Numbered from the stretch's first letter, positions 48,333 to 58,099 are shown. The stretch: 64,000 nucleotides of DNA from Streptomyces lunaelactis (GCF_003054555.1 NZ_CP026304.1:5828001-5892000), one strand, 5' to 3'. Made by a program: numbers and translations. The notes: generated by a model from the letters alone, not told the origin.

Positions 48333-51300
48333 CTAGCTCTCGGATGACTTGCCACTCGAACGTGTAACCCCCGCTGTTGCGCCCGCTTTGACGCCGCTCT
48401 CCTTGCTACCCCCGGACGGTGCCTCGAAAGACTCCAACGCCTCAAGTACATCCTGGACACGGGAGATCTCGGCCTGGATGTCCTCCCGGCGGCGCACCAG
48501 CACATCCAGCTCCCGCTTGCCCTCGGCGACCGTGCGCTCGGCCTCGTCGTCGGACTCCGCCTTGACCCGCTCCGCCTCCCGGACCAGCTCGGCCTTCTTC
48601 TGCGCGGCCTCCTTGAGGAGCCCCTCAGCCTTGCGCACGGCGGCGATCCGGACCTTGCTCGCCTCCGAATTGGCGTCGGACAGCAACTCCTTGGCCTTCG
48701 CCTCGGCCTCGGCCCGCTGCTCGGTGGCGGCCTTCACGAGATTGTCGACGCGCTCGCCCGCCGACCTCAGCTGCTCGGAGGTCTCCCGGCGGGCGCGCTC
48801 GTGCAGCTCCTCGACCTCGGCCTCGATCCGGGTCCGCAGCTCCTCGCCGCGCTCCCTGATGGCGGTGGAGTCCCGGCGCGCGCCGACAAGCAGCTCGTCG
48901 GCGTCCGTACGGGCCTTCTCGACCCGGGTGTTGCCCTCGACCGTCGCCTCGGCGACCAGCCGGTCGGCCTCCTTGCGGGCCGCGCCCACCATCGTGTCGG
49001 CCTGCTCCTCGGCCTCGGTGGCCGCGCGCAGCGCCTCCTCCTGAGCCTTGTTGATGAGCTGGTCGGCCTGCTCGGCGGCGTCCGCGCGGCGCTTGGCCGC
49101 GGCCTCGCGCGCCTCGTCCACCGTACGCTCGGCCTCCTGCCTGGCCTCCGCCCGCATCCGCTCGGCCGCGTCCTCGGCCTCCGCCTTGACCTTCTGGGCC
49201 TCGGACTTGATGCGCTCGGCGGCCTGCTGGGCGGAGCCCACCGTCTCCGCTGCCTCGGCGCGCAGGCGCTCCGCCTCACCGCTCGCCTCGGAGATCAGCT
49301 GGTCGGCCTGGGCGGCCGCGTCGCCGCGGCGCTTGTCGGCGGCCTGGCGCGCTTCGTCGAGGATCTGCTCGCCGTCGGCCCGGATCCCGGCGTGCAGCCG
49401 CTCGGCGTCGGCCTCGGCCTCCACCTTGGCCTGCTCGGCGGTGGCCAGCGCCTCGGCCGCTTCCGTACGCAGTCGCTCGCTCTCGCCCGACGCCTCGCCG
49501 ATGAGCCGGTCGGCCTGGGCGGCGGCGTCGGAACGGATGCGGTTGGCGTCCTCGCGGGCCTCCGCGCGGGCGCGCGAGGCGTCCTGCTCGGCGGACGCGC
49601 GGGCGTCCGCCGCCTCCGTACGTACCCGCTGGGCGTACTCGGCGGTGTCGGCGCGCAGCCGCTCGGACTCGGTGATCGCTTCCCCGAGGGTCCGCTCGGC
49701 GAGCGCGTTGGCCGCGTCGGTCTCCTCCTGGGCCCTGGCGCGCAGCCGGCTCGCGTCCTCGGTGGCCCGCTCCCGCTCGGCGTACGCGTCGGCGCGGACC
49801 CGGTCCGCCTCCTCCTGCGCCTCGGTCCTGGTGCGGTCGGCGGCGTGCTCGGCGGCGGAGCGCAGCCCGGCGATGTCCTGCTCGGCCTGCTCATGGAGGC
49901 CGTTGACGGAGTCCCGTACCTGCTGGGCGGTCTGCTCGGCGGCGGAGACCATCTCGGTGGCACGGCGGTCGGCCTCCTCGACCAGCCGCTGCGCCTCGGT
50001 CTGTGCCTCCTCGACCCGGTTGCGGGCGGAGGCCAGCAGCTCCTCGCTCTGCTCGCGGGCCCGCTCGCGCTCCTGATTCGCCTCGCTGCGCGCGGAGTCG
50101 AGGGTCTCCTCGGCCTCCCGGCGGCGGCGGTTGGCCTCCTCCTGGGCGGCGGCGAGCGCCTCGGCGGCCTCCGCGCCGACCCGGTCGGCGGCGGCCGCGG
50201 CCTCCGCCCGCATCCGGTCGGCGCTCTCCTGCGCCTCGCTCTTGAGCCGCTCCGCCTCGGCGGCGGCGTCGCTGCGCAGCCGTACCGCGACGGTCTCGGC
50301 CTCGGCGCGGGTGGTCGAGGCGTCGGCCGCGGCATCGTCGCGCAGCCGCTCGGCCTCCTGCTCGGCCTGCGCCTGGAGTGTACGGATCCGCTCGGCGGCC
50401 TCGCCGCGCAGCCGCTCCGTCTCCTCGGCGGCCTCGCGGCGGATCCGCTCACCCTCGGCGCGGGAGTCGGTGAGTCCCTGCTCGGCGGCGGTGAGACGCG
50501 ACTCGGCCTCGGTGTGCAGCCGGGTCAGTTCGTCAGCGGCCTCGGCCTGCCGGGCCGCGACACCGCGCTCGGTCTCCTCGCGCAGTGCGGCCGCGGCCTC
50601 CTCGGCCGCGGTCTTGACGGCCTCGCCCTGCTCCTCGGCCTCACCGCGCAGCCGCTCGGCCTCGGCACGGGTGCGCTCCAGCGTCTCCTCGGCCTGCTTG
50701 CGCAGCGTCGTGGCCCGCTCGATCGCCTCCGTACGGACACGCTGGCTGTCGGTGGTCGCGGCCGAACGCATCTCGTCGGCGTTCGTGCGCGCCTTGGTCA
50801 GCAGCTCCTCGGCGGTGCTTGCCGCCTCCTCGATCTGCTGGACGGCCTCGCGGCGGGCCTCGCCGCGGATCCGCTCGCCCTCGGCGACCGCCTCGGCGCG
50901 CAGCTGCTCGGCCTCGCCGCGCAGCCGGCGCGCCTCCTCCTGCAGCTCGACGGTCTTGGCGCGGTACTCCTCGGTGTCGTCCTTGGCCGCGCCCTTGAGC
51001 TGGTCGGCCTGCTCGGCGGCCTCGCCACGCAGCCGGTCCGCCTCGGCCTCGGCCTCGCGGCGGATCCGCTCGGCCTCCTCGCTCGCCGCGCGGGTGGTGC
51101 CCTTGGCGTCCTCGGAGGCCCTGGTCAGGACGTCCTCGGCGGTACGGGCAGCCTTGGCGAGGTGCGCCGCGGAGTCCTCGGCCGCGACCGTCTTGGCCGT
51201 CTCGGTCGCGGCGGCGACCAGCTTCTCCGCCTCGGCGCGGGCCTCGCGGATCTTCTCCTCGGCCTCCGCCTTGAGCGCCTCGGACTCCTTGGTGGCCTCG

Positions 51301-52256
51301 CCGACCAGCCTGGCGATCTCCGCCTTGGCGGTACGGGTGCGCTGCTCATTGACGGATTCGGCGGACGCGACCTGCTTGGACGCCGACTCCTTGGCCTCGG
51401 TGAGCAGCTTCTCGGATTCCGCGCGGGCCTCGCGCAGCTTCTCCTCGGCCTGCTGGATCCGCTGCTCGGCCGCCCGGCTCAGTTCGGCGGCCTGCTGGCG
51501 GGCCTGGTCGGACTCGGCGGAGGTGGAGGAGCGCAGCTGCTCGGCGTGGGAGGTGGCCTCGTGCGCCTGGTTGGACGCGGCGTTCAGCAGGCGCTCGGCG
51601 TCCTTGCGGGCGCGCAGCAGGGTCGCTTCGGCTTCGGAGCGGGCGGCCTGGGCCTCGGAACCGAGCCGCTGACGGGCCTCCTCGGCGACGCGGGTGGCCT
51701 CGGCGCGGGCGGCGGCCAGCGCCTGCTCGGCCTCGGCGCGGGACTCGTCGAGCAGCCGGCGGGCCTGCGATTCGGTGCGGGCGCGCAGCTGCTCCGCCCA
51801 GGCGACGTTCTCGTTGACGTGCGACTCGACGGTCTGCCGGCGCTCGGCCAGCTCCTGGTCGAGGCGCTGGCGGCGCTGGTTCGCCTCGGAGTGCAGCTCG
51901 GCCTGGAGCCGGGCCTGGTGCTCGGCGTGCTCCTGGAGGATGCGCTGCGTCTGCGCGCGGGCGTCGCGCAGCTCGCGCTCGGCGTCGGTGCGCAGCTGGT
52001 CGGCCTGGATCTGGGCATTGCGGAGCAGCTGTTCGGCCTGGTAGCCGATGTCGGCGCTGTCGTAGGCAGGACGAGAGGCGAGGTTGCGGCGCGCCTCGTG
52101 GAGCTTGGCGCGCAATACCTCGACCTGGTAGCCGAGGTCCTCGGCATGCTGGACGGCCTTCTCCCGCTCGGTCTTCAGCCGGTCCATCTCGGCTTCGAAC
52201 CGCGAGAGGTGGTCGTCGTCAGCTCGGTGGCTCTCCTGGCGTTCGTAGCCCCGCAC
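48333..52256 (-). CDS. scy: Scy, polarisome coiled-coil scaffold
   Basis: A ~1307-aa protein made almost entirely of coiled coil with repeating Ala/Glu/Arg blocks (RAEAEERI-type) typical of the 51-residue hendecad repeat of Scy. It organises the tip-growth complex with DivIVA and FilP in Streptomyces. The conserved start region RGYERQESH...DHLSRFEAEMDRLKTEREKAVQHAEDLG indicates GTG 52256. The opposite strand is almost entirely open here, a codon-bias shadow. Confidence 0.92.
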   Translation of the reverse strand: MRGYERQESHRADDDHLSRFEAEMDRLKTEREKAVQHAEDLGYQVEVLRAKLHEARRNLASRPAYDSADIGYQAEQLLRNAQIQADQLRTDAERELRDARAQTQRILQEHAEHQARLQAELHSEANQRRQRLDQELAERRQTVESHVNENVAWAEQLRARTESQARRLLDESRAEAEQALAAARAEATRVAEEARQRLGSEAQAARSEAEATLLRARKDAERLLNAASNQAHEATSHAEQLRSSTSAESDQARQQAAELSRAAEQRIQQAEEKLREARAESEKLLTEAKESASKQVASAESVNEQRTRTAKAEIARLVGEATKESEALKAEAEEKIREARAEAEKLVAAATETAKTVAAEDSAAHLAKAARTAEDVLTRASEDAKGTTRAASEEAERIRREAEAEADRLRGEAAEQADQLKGAAKDDTEEYRAKTVELQEEARRLRGEAEQLRAEAVAEGERIRGEARREAVQQIEEAASTAEELLTKARTNADEMRSAATTDSQRVRTEAIERATTLRKQAEETLERTRAEAERLRGEAEEQGEAVKTAAEEAAAALREETERGVAARQAEAADELTRLHTEAESRLTAAEQGLTDSRAEGERIRREAAEETERLRGEAAERIRTLQAQAEQEAERLRDDAAADASTTRAEAETVAVRLRSDAAAEAERLKSEAQESADRMRAEAAAAADRVGAEAAEALAAAQEEANRRRREAEETLDSARSEANQERERAREQSEELLASARNRVEEAQTEAQRLVEEADRRATEMVSAAEQTAQQVRDSVNGLHEQAEQDIAGLRSAAEHAADRTRTEAQEEADRVRADAYAERERATEDASRLRARAQEETDAANALAERTLGEAITESERLRADTAEYAQRVRTEAADARASAEQDASRARAEAREDANRIRSDAAAQADRLIGEASGESERLRTEAAEALATAEQAKVEAEADAERLHAGIRADGEQILDEARQAADKRRGDAAAQADQLISEASGEAERLRAEAAETVGSAQQAAERIKSEAQKVKAEAEDAAERMRAEARQEAERTVDEAREAAAKRRADAAEQADQLINKAQEEALRAATEAEEQADTMVGAARKEADRLVAEATVEGNTRVEKARTDADELLVGARRDSTAIRERGEELRTRIEAEVEELHERARRETSEQLRSAGERVDNLVKAATEQRAEAEAKAKELLSDANSEASKVRIAAVRKAEGLLKEAAQKKAELVREAERVKAESDDEAERTVAEGKRELDVLVRRREDIQAEISRVQDVLEALESFEAPSGGSKESGVKAGATAGVTRSSGKSSES

Positions 52257-52422
52257 TGCGCGGTCCCATCCGTCCCCTGGTCGCAACTGTCTCCGTACGA
52301 GCACCGTTCGCCGGCGAACGGCCCCCCGGGGAATGGTGACAGATCAGCGGAGGGGACGCGGCGCGACCCCGACCCGGCCCCGGCCCGGAACGGCTCACTC
52401 TACCGGGCCGGGAATCCTGAGG

Positions 52423-52851
52423 TCAGTGCTCCGTTGCAGAGGTGACGAGTTCGGTGAGAACGCCGTGGCAGTCCTTGGGGTGGAGAAACGTGATACGGGA
52501 ACCCATGGAACCGATACGCGGCTCGTCGTACAGGACACGTACGCCCTTGTCCCGGATCGACTGCGCTTCCCCGTCCACATCGGCGGTGCCGAAGGCGATG
52601 TGGTGGACCCCCTCACCGTTCTTGGCCAGCCACTTCCCGACGGCCGAGTCCTCGCGGGTGGGCTCCAGGAGCTGCAGGTAGGAGGCGCCGCCGTCGGACG
52701 TCTCATTGATCTTGAGCATGGCTTCGCGTACGCCCTGCTCCTCGTTGACCTCGGTGTGGAAGACCTCGAAGCCGTACGTGGCCCGGTAGAACTCCACCGT
52801 CTTGTCAAGGTCGGTACAGGCGATCCCGATGTGGTCGATTCGCGTCAGCAT
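52423..52851 (-). CDS. mce: Methylmalonyl-CoA epimerase
   Basis: Interconverts the 2R and 2S forms of methylmalonyl-CoA. The 142-aa vicinal-oxygen-chelate protein has metal ligands in MLTRIDHIGIAC (His), EGVHHIAFGT (His) and GVLTELV (Glu), plus EPRIGSMGSRITFLHPKDCHG. It is divergent from the thiolase gene; both belong to propionate/acetoacetyl-CoA metabolism. Confidence 0.94.
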   Translation of the reverse strand: MLTRIDHIGIACTDLDKTVEFYRATYGFEVFHTEVNEEQGVREAMLKINETSDGGASYLQLLEPTREDSAVGKWLAKNGEGVHHIAFGTADVDGEAQSIRDKGVRVLYDEPRIGSMGSRITFLHPKDCHGVLTELVTSATEH

Positions 52852-52996
52852 GCCCCCAGTGCAGCGCGCCGGACGGTGGTTACGCAACGTGCGCGCGATC
52901 ACACCGGCTGCCCGGTGACCGGGGACCGTACCGCTCAGTACATTTGAGTAAACCCTCGTTCACTCCTCAGCTGCGGCTGAAAGGGGATCGCGCCTC

Positions 52997-54205
52997 ATGT
53001 CTGGAACGACCGGTACCACCTCAGTGATTGTTGCGGGCGCTCGTACGCCCATGGGCAGGCTGCTCGGCTCGCTCAAGTCCTTCTCCGGTGCCGACCTCGG
53101 CGGCTTCGCCATCAAGGCGGCCCTGGACCGGGCCGGTATCGGCGGTGATCAGGTGCAGTACGTGATCATGGGCCAGGTGCTGCAGGCCGGCGCGGGGCAG
53201 ATCCCGGCCCGCCAGGCCGCCGTCAAGGGCGGCATCCCGATGAGCGTCCCCGCGCTCACCGTCAACAAGGTCTGTCTCTCGGGGCTCGACGCGATCGCGC
53301 TGGCCGACCAGCTGATCCGCGCCGGTGAGTTCGATGTGATCGTCGCGGGCGGTCAGGAGTCGATGACCAACGCGCCGCATCTGCTGCCGAAGTCCCGCGA
53401 GGGCTACAAGTACGGCGCGATCGAGATGCTCGACGCGATGGCGTACGACGGTCTGACCGACGCCTTCGAGAACGTCGCCATGGGCGAGTCCACGGAGAAG
53501 CACAACACCCGGCTCGGCATCGCCCGTCCGGCGCAGGACGAGATCGCGGCGCTCTCCCACCAGCGGGCCGCGGCCGCGCAGAAGAACGGCGTCTTCGAGG
53601 CGGAGATCACGCCCATCGAGATCCCGCAGCGCAAGGGCGATCCGGTGATCTTCGCCAAGGACGAGGGCATCCGCGCCGAGACGACGGTGGAGTCGCTCGG
53701 CAGGCTGCGTCCCGCGTTCGCCAAGGACGGCACCATCACGGCCGGTACCGCCTCGCAGATCTCCGACGGAGCCGCCGCGGTCGTGGTGATGAGCAAGGCC
53801 AAGGCCGAGGAGCTGGGCCTGGAGTGGATCGCGGAGATCGGCGCCCACGGCAACGTGGCCGGCCCGGACAACTCCCTCCAGTCGCAGCCCTCCAACGCCA
53901 TCCAGCACGCGCTCCGCAAGGAGGGCATCGGCGTCGAGGACCTCGACCTCATCGAGATCAACGAGGCGTTCGCCGCGGTCGCCGTGCAGTCAATGAAGGA
54001 TCTCGGGGTATCCCCGGAAAAGGTGAATGTCAACGGCGGGGCGATCGCCCTCGGACACCCGATCGGCATGTCCGGCGCGCGGGTGGTCCTGCACCTGGCG
54101 CTGGAGCTGAAGCGCCGGGGCGGCGGCACCGGGGCGGCGGCGCTGTGCGGCGGTGGCGGCCAGGGTGACGCTCTGATCGTCCGCGTTCCGGGCAACGGCA
54201 AGTAA
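52997..54205 (+). CDS. Acetyl-CoA acetyltransferase (thiolase II)
   Basis: Condenses two acetyl-CoA to acetoacetyl-CoA or the reverse. The 402-aa protein has the nucleophile C93 ([10 protein letters not shown]), H354 ([16 protein letters not shown]) and C384 ([11 protein letters not shown]). AAGGGGA lies upstream of ATG 52997. meaB follows after 11 bp, so the two are probably cotranscribed. Confidence 0.95.
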   Translation: MSGTTGTTSVIVAGARTPMGRLLGSLKSFSGADLGGFAIKAALDRAGIGGDQVQYVIMGQVLQAGAGQIPARQAAVKGGIPMSVPALTVNKVCLSGLDAIALADQLIRAGEFDVIVAGGQESMTNAPHLLPKSREGYKYGAIEMLDAMAYDGLTDAFENVAMGESTEKHNTRLGIARPAQDEIAALSHQRAAAAQKNGVFEAEITPIEIPQRKGDPVIFAKDEGIRAETTVESLGRLRPAFAKDGTITAGTASQISDGAAAVVVMSKAKAEELGLEWIAEIGAHGNVAGPDNSLQSQPSNAIQHALRKEGIGVEDLDLIEINEAFAAVAVQSMKDLGVSPEKVNVNGGAIALGHPIGMSGARVVLHLALELKRRGGGTGAAALCGGGGQGDALIVRVPGNGK

Positions 54206-54216
54206 GGAGCACGTAC

Positions 54217-55173
54217 ATGGTGGACGTCCCCCAGCTGGTTGCCCAGGCGAGAGAGGGCCGGCCGAGGGCCGTGGCCCGGCTGATCTCACTCGTCGAGGGG
54301 GCGTCCCCGCAGCTGCGCGAGGTGATGGCGGCGCTGGCTCCGCTGGCGGGCGGGGCGTACGTCGTCGGTCTGACCGGTTCGCCGGGTGTCGGCAAGTCGA
54401 CTTCGACGTCGGGCCTGGTGTCGGCGTACCGGCGGGCCGGGAAGCGGGTCGGCGTCCTGGCCGTCGACCCGTCCTCGCCCTTCTCGGGCGGGGCGCTGCT
54501 CGGCGACCGGGTCCGGATGTCGGACCATGCGTCCGACCCCGGTGTCTACATCCGCTCGATGGCCACGCGTGGGCATCTGGGCGGTCTGGCGTGGGCCGCC
54601 CCGCAGGCGATCCGTGTGCTGGACGCGGCCGGCTGCGACGTGATCCTCGTCGAGACGGTGGGCGTGGGTCAGTCGGAGGTGGAGATCGCCTCCCAGGCGG
54701 ACACCTCGGTGGTGCTGCTGGCGCCCGGCATGGGTGACGGCATCCAGGCGGCGAAGGCGGGCATCCTCGAGATCGGCGATGTGTACGTCGTCAACAAGGC
54801 GGACCGGGACGGTGCGGATGCCACGGCCCGCGAGCTGAACCACATGCTGGGCCTGGGCGAGTCCCGCGGCCCCGGCGACTGGCGGCCGCCGATCGTGAAG
54901 ACGGTCGCCGCTCGGGGCGAGGGCATCGACGAGGTCGTCGAGGCGCTGGAGAAGCACCGGGCCTGGATGGAGGAGCACGGTGTCCTCGCCGAACGCCGGG
55001 CCCGCCGCGCGGCCGGCGAGGTGGAGACGATCGCGGTGACGGCGCTGCGCTCCCGCATCGGCGATCTGCACGGTGACCGGCGCCTGGGGGCGCTGGCGGA
55101 GCGGATCGTGGCGGGGGAGCTGGACCCGTACACGGCGGCGGACGAGCTGGTGGCGGGCATCACGCAGGCCTGA
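54217..55173 (+). CDS. meaB: MeaB-family GTPase, acyl-CoA mutase chaperone
   Basis: G3E-type GTPase that protects and reloads B12-dependent mutases. The 318-aa protein has the P-loop GSPGVGKSTS (near 53-62), the DPSSPFSGGALLGDRVRM switch, VETVGVGQSEVEIA and the base-recognition VVNKADRDG. Likely clients are IcmA (59.9 kb) and any methylmalonyl-CoA mutase elsewhere. A 20-bp tandem duplication spans its stop. Confidence 0.95.
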   Translation: MVDVPQLVAQAREGRPRAVARLISLVEGASPQLREVMAALAPLAGGAYVVGLTGSPGVGKSTSTSGLVSAYRRAGKRVGVLAVDPSSPFSGGALLGDRVRMSDHASDPGVYIRSMATRGHLGGLAWAAPQAIRVLDAAGCDVILVETVGVGQSEVEIASQADTSVVLLAPGMGDGIQAAKAGILEIGDVYVVNKADRDGADATARELNHMLGLGESRGPGDWRPPIVKTVAARGEGIDEVVEALEKHRAWMEEHGVLAERRARRAAGEVETIAVTALRSRIGDLHGDRRLGALAERIVAGELDPYTAADELVAGITQA

Positions 55174-55196
55174 CGCGCATCACGCAGGCCCGACGC
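55157..55196. repeat. 20-bp tandem duplication at the meaB stop
   Basis: GCATCACGCAGGCCTGACGC (55157-55176) is followed directly by a copy with one change (55177-55196). The TGA of meaB is in the first unit. Confidence 0.8.
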
Positions 55197-55233
55197 GAAG
55201 GGGCGGGTGCCGGTTTCCCGGCCCCGCCCCTTC
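55197..55233. terminator. Terminator between meaB and the MarR gene
   Basis: GAAGGGGCGGG (55197-55207) pairs with CCCGCCCCTTC (55223-55233), with an inner CCGG/CCGG pair, between convergent genes. Confidence 0.7.
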
Positions 55234-55260
55234 CCGACGGGGGGAGAGCCCCCGGCGTAC

Positions 55261-55737
55261 TTACAACTTGCCGCGCTGCCCGCGCAGATGCTCCGCGACC
55301 GGACCCAGTGACTCGCGTAGATCCGCCAGCGCCTCCGGCGTCAACATGTCGATGAAGTGCTTGCGTACGGACGCGACATGGTGTGGCGCGACCTTCTGCA
55401 TCGTCTCCGTGCCCCCGTCGGTCAGGACCGCGTACAGACCGCGCCGGTCCGACTCGCAGTTCTCCCGGCGGACCAGCCCGGCGTTCTCCATGCGGGTGAT
55501 CTGGTGGGAGAGCCGGCTCTTGGACTGGAGCGTCGCAGTGGCGAGGTCGCTCATCCGCATCCGCCGGTCCGGCGACTCGGAGAGGTTGACCAGGATCTCG
55601 TAGTCGTTGTTCGTCAGGCCGAACGGCTGGAGATCCTTCTCCAACTGGTACGTCAGCAGTCGGTTGACGTCCAGATAGGTGCGCCAGGCGCACTGCTCTG
55701 CATCGGTAAGCCAGCGGGTGGCCGTCTCGGTCTCCAT
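55261..55737 (-). CDS. MarR-family transcriptional regulator
   Basis: The 158-aa protein has the winged-helix pattern LTNNDYEILVNLSESPDRRMRMSDLATATLQSKSRLSHQITRMENAGLVRRENCESDRRGLYAVLTDGG, split by the usual dimerisation helices. The palindrome CCATATATGG overlaps its ATG (55734-55743) and may be part of an autoregulatory site. The AIM24 genes upstream run in the same direction, 129 bp away. Confidence 0.9.
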   Translation of the reverse strand: METETATRWLTDAEQCAWRTYLDVNRLLTYQLEKDLQPFGLTNNDYEILVNLSESPDRRMRMSDLATATLQSKSRLSHQITRMENAGLVRRENCESDRRGLYAVLTDGGTETMQKVAPHHVASVRKHFIDMLTPEALADLRESLGPVAEHLRGQRGKL

Positions 55738-55866
55738 ATATGGATTCTACCTAAGAAGTTGAAAGACGGACGAAGTTGGTGAGTGTGACGCACGGCACCC
55801 GGCGCGCGACAGATGTCGCACGCACAGGGGTGCACACGTTCGACGTCACACTCCGCAGACTACCGC

Positions 55867-56649
55867 TCACAGGCCGAAGCGACGCTGGAGGTCCCCAAGC
55901 TGGCCGGGAAGACGCGGTGTGGCCCCGGGTTGACCAGGGGCTCCGGCCCCGCCGTGGCCCCCGGGCACGCCCGCCTGCGCCGGGACCGCGCCCGTCGCCT
56001 GCTCGGCCATCAGCACCTCTGTCGACTGCAGCAGTACGGTGCCGGCCCCGACGAACTCGAACTGGTGCTCCTCGCCCGACGCCCCGCCGATCCCGGTCAT
56101 CGCGCGCAGCCCGCCCATCAGGCCGGTCATATAGCCGTGGTCGTAGTGGTGGCAGGGCGAAGGGCAGTCCGCCCAGCCCACCAGCGCCTGCGGATCCACC
56201 CGGATCGGCGGCTCCATGAAGACGACGGGACCGTTGGACGCGGCGACGAACTTCCCCGTACCGATCAGGGTCAGAAAGCCCGGCACGATCGACTGCTTCA
56301 GCGCCAGTGTCGGCTGGTAGGCCAGCAGATTCCCGGAGCGGATCGTCAGATTGCCGTTGTCCAGGTCGTACGAGTTCACATCGAAGGCGCGGTCGGCGAG
56401 CAGCATCTTGCCGCTGCCCTCCGCCACCACCCAGTCGCTCGCGTGCAGCGGCGAGTGGAAGGAGGTCCGCAGCAGCCGGTCGAGCCGGCCGTGGCCGATG
56501 CCGTTGAAGTCGATGCGCCCGTAGTAGGCGATCATCTTCCCCTTCTGCAGGAACCACTGGCTGGATTTGAGCTCCACGCAGAAGGTGTACGCATTGACAC
56601 TGTCGTCGCTCGGCAGCGTCATCGGGTCGAAGATCACGGGCCCGCTCAC
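55867..56649 (-). CDS. AIM24-family protein, third of three
   Basis: The 260-aa protein is beta-rich, with the AIM24/TIGR00266 pattern FLQKGKMIAYYGRIDF, LTIRSGNLLAYQPTL and VGWADCPSPCHHYDHG. It is longer than the other two by a Pro/Gly-rich C-terminal tail (VPAQAGVPGGHGGAGAPG). Start is GTG 56649, overlapping the upstream stop as GTGA. The bacterial role of the family is unknown. Confidence 0.8.
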   Translation of the reverse strand: MSGPVIFDPMTLPSDDSVNAYTFCVELKSSQWFLQKGKMIAYYGRIDFNGIGHGRLDRLLRTSFHSPLHASDWVVAEGSGKMLLADRAFDVNSYDLDNGNLTIRSGNLLAYQPTLALKQSIVPGFLTLIGTGKFVAASNGPVVFMEPPIRVDPQALVGWADCPSPCHHYDHGYMTGLMGGLRAMTGIGGASGEEHQFEFVGAGTVLLQSTEVLMAEQATGAVPAQAGVPGGHGGAGAPGQPGATPRLPGQLGDLQRRFGL

Positions 56650-57296
56650 AGCTTCTCCTCCGACGCCTGGACGTACACCGCACCGTTGCCGCTGAGCTCC
56701 AGCTGGAAGGCCTCGCCCGAGCCGCGCCCCACCATGTCGCGCCAGCCCAGCGCGGTGGAGAGCTTGTTGCGTACGTCGCCGTGGTGCGCGACATACGCCT
56801 GGGGGTCCACGTGGACCGCCCGGCCGGGAGTGATCGGCAGCTCGATCACACCGCCGTGCGCCATCACAGCGACCGCGCCCTGGCCCTTGAGTGTCGTGGT
56901 GAACAGGCCCTGGCCGGTCACCTGGCCGCGCACCATGCCCATGACCCCGCCCTGCGAGCCCATGAACATCGTGCCCTGCTGCAGCGTCCCGTCGAAGGCG
57001 AGCAGCCGGTCGGCCTCGACGTACAGGGTGTCACCGCTGAGGTTGATGACCTGGATGTGATGGCCGCCGTGGCCGAACATCACCGTGCCGTTGCCCTCGA
57101 CCGTCATCAGCGGCGTCGCCTCGTTGGCCACCCGCCGCCCGATCATGGACGCCAGGCCGCCCTGGCCGCCCTGCATGTTCGGGGTGAAGGAGACGTCGCC
57201 TTTGTAGGCGAGCATCGCGCCGCGCTGGCTGAACATCTTCTGGCCGGGAACGACCGTCGCCTCGACCATCCTCGCGTTGACCTCACGGAACGGCAT
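56646..57296 (-). CDS. AIM24-family protein, second of three
   Basis: The 216-aa paralogue has VPGQKMFSQRGAMLAYKGDVSF, GNGTVMFGHGGHHIQVINLSGDTLYVEADRLLAF, GQGLFTTTLKGQGAVAVMAHG and VDPQAYVAHHGDV. It overlaps the first gene by one base and the third by four, so all three are translated as one unit and may form a hetero-oligomer (inference). Confidence 0.82.
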   Translation of the reverse strand: MPFREVNARMVEATVVPGQKMFSQRGAMLAYKGDVSFTPNMQGGQGGLASMIGRRVANEATPLMTVEGNGTVMFGHGGHHIQVINLSGDTLYVEADRLLAFDGTLQQGTMFMGSQGGVMGMVRGQVTGQGLFTTTLKGQGAVAVMAHGGVIELPITPGRAVHVDPQAYVAHHGDVRNKLSTALGWRDMVGRGSGEAFQLELSGNGAVYVQASEEKL

Positions 57297-57928
57297 CAGA
57301 CCTCGCCCCCGATGGTGTTGCGTTCGCTCGGCTGGACGTAGACGAGTCCGTCGCCCTCGAAGCGGATCTGGAACGCCTCGCCGGAGCCCTCGCCCATGAA
57401 GGTGCGGAAGGTCACCCCGGACTGGAATTGCTGCTGCAGATTGCCCTGGTGCGCGATGTAGGCGCCGGGGTCGACGGAGAGCGGGTACTGGGGCGTCACC
57501 CGCAGCACCACGGCCGAGCCGTCGGACATGATCGCCGCCTGGCCGGTGCCCTCGACGGTGGTGGTGAACAGCCCGTTGCCGCTCGCCCCGCCGCGCAGTC
57601 CGGTGAAGGTCGTCCCGGTGCGCAGCCCGGCGTCGGTGCAGAGCAGATTGCTCGACTCGACATAGAGCTTGTCGCCGTGCAGGTTGACCAGATTGATCTC
57701 GGACGCGCGATCGGCGAAATAGCAGGTGCCCTGCCCCCTCACCTCCATCATCACCATCTGCTCGCCGGTCAGCCGGCGAGTGACCATCCCGCGGATGCCC
57801 TCACCGCCGCCGGACATCTTCTTGAAGGCCATCTGGCCGTCGTAGGCGACCATCGAGCCGTTCTTCGCTTTGACGGCGTCGCCGGTCATGTCGACGGCGA
57901 GCACCTTGCTGCCTTGGAGTCGGAACAT
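57296..57928 (-). CDS. AIM24-family protein, first of three
   Basis: The 210-aa protein has MFRLQGSKVLAVDMTGDAVKAKNGSMVAYDG, EVRGQGTCYFADRASEINLVNLHGDKLYVESSNLL, GNGLFTTTVEGTGQAAIMSDG and VDPGAYIAHQGNL. ATG 57928 is chosen; a GTG at 57934 is in frame. It heads a tight three-gene unit divergent from the DUF3817 genes across a gap with direct repeats. Confidence 0.82.
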   Translation of the reverse strand: MFRLQGSKVLAVDMTGDAVKAKNGSMVAYDGQMAFKKMSGGGEGIRGMVTRRLTGEQMVMMEVRGQGTCYFADRASEINLVNLHGDKLYVESSNLLCTDAGLRTGTTFTGLRGGASGNGLFTTTVEGTGQAAIMSDGSAVVLRVTPQYPLSVDPGAYIAHQGNLQQQFQSGVTFRTFMGEGSGEAFQIRFEGDGLVYVQPSERNTIGGEV

Positions 57929-57976
57929 TGCCACGGGGTGACGTTACTGGCCGGGCAGGTCGTCCGAACAGAGCCC

Positions 57977-58015
57977 CAGGGAGGATCCCGACATAGCCTC
58001 AGGGAGGATCCCGAC
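57977..58015. repeat. 16-bp direct repeat in a divergent promoter region
   Basis: CAGGGAGGATCCCGAC occurs at 57977-57992 and 58000-58015, start to start 23 bp, between the AIM24 and DUF3817 operons. Each copy contains GGGAGGATCCC-like inverted symmetry. Confidence 0.65.
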
Positions 58016-58099
58016 CCTGACAAAGGTGCGGCAGAACCCGGCTGCCACAATGAGGGCGCCCTTGTGCATCCATTCACAAGATCGACCAAAGGTGCCCCC

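Noticed and set aside
48801..52445. Plus-strand open frame of about 1200 codons
   Set aside because: It is antisense to scy, has no ribosome site, and its Leu/Gly/Arg-rich sequence reflects third-position GC bias.
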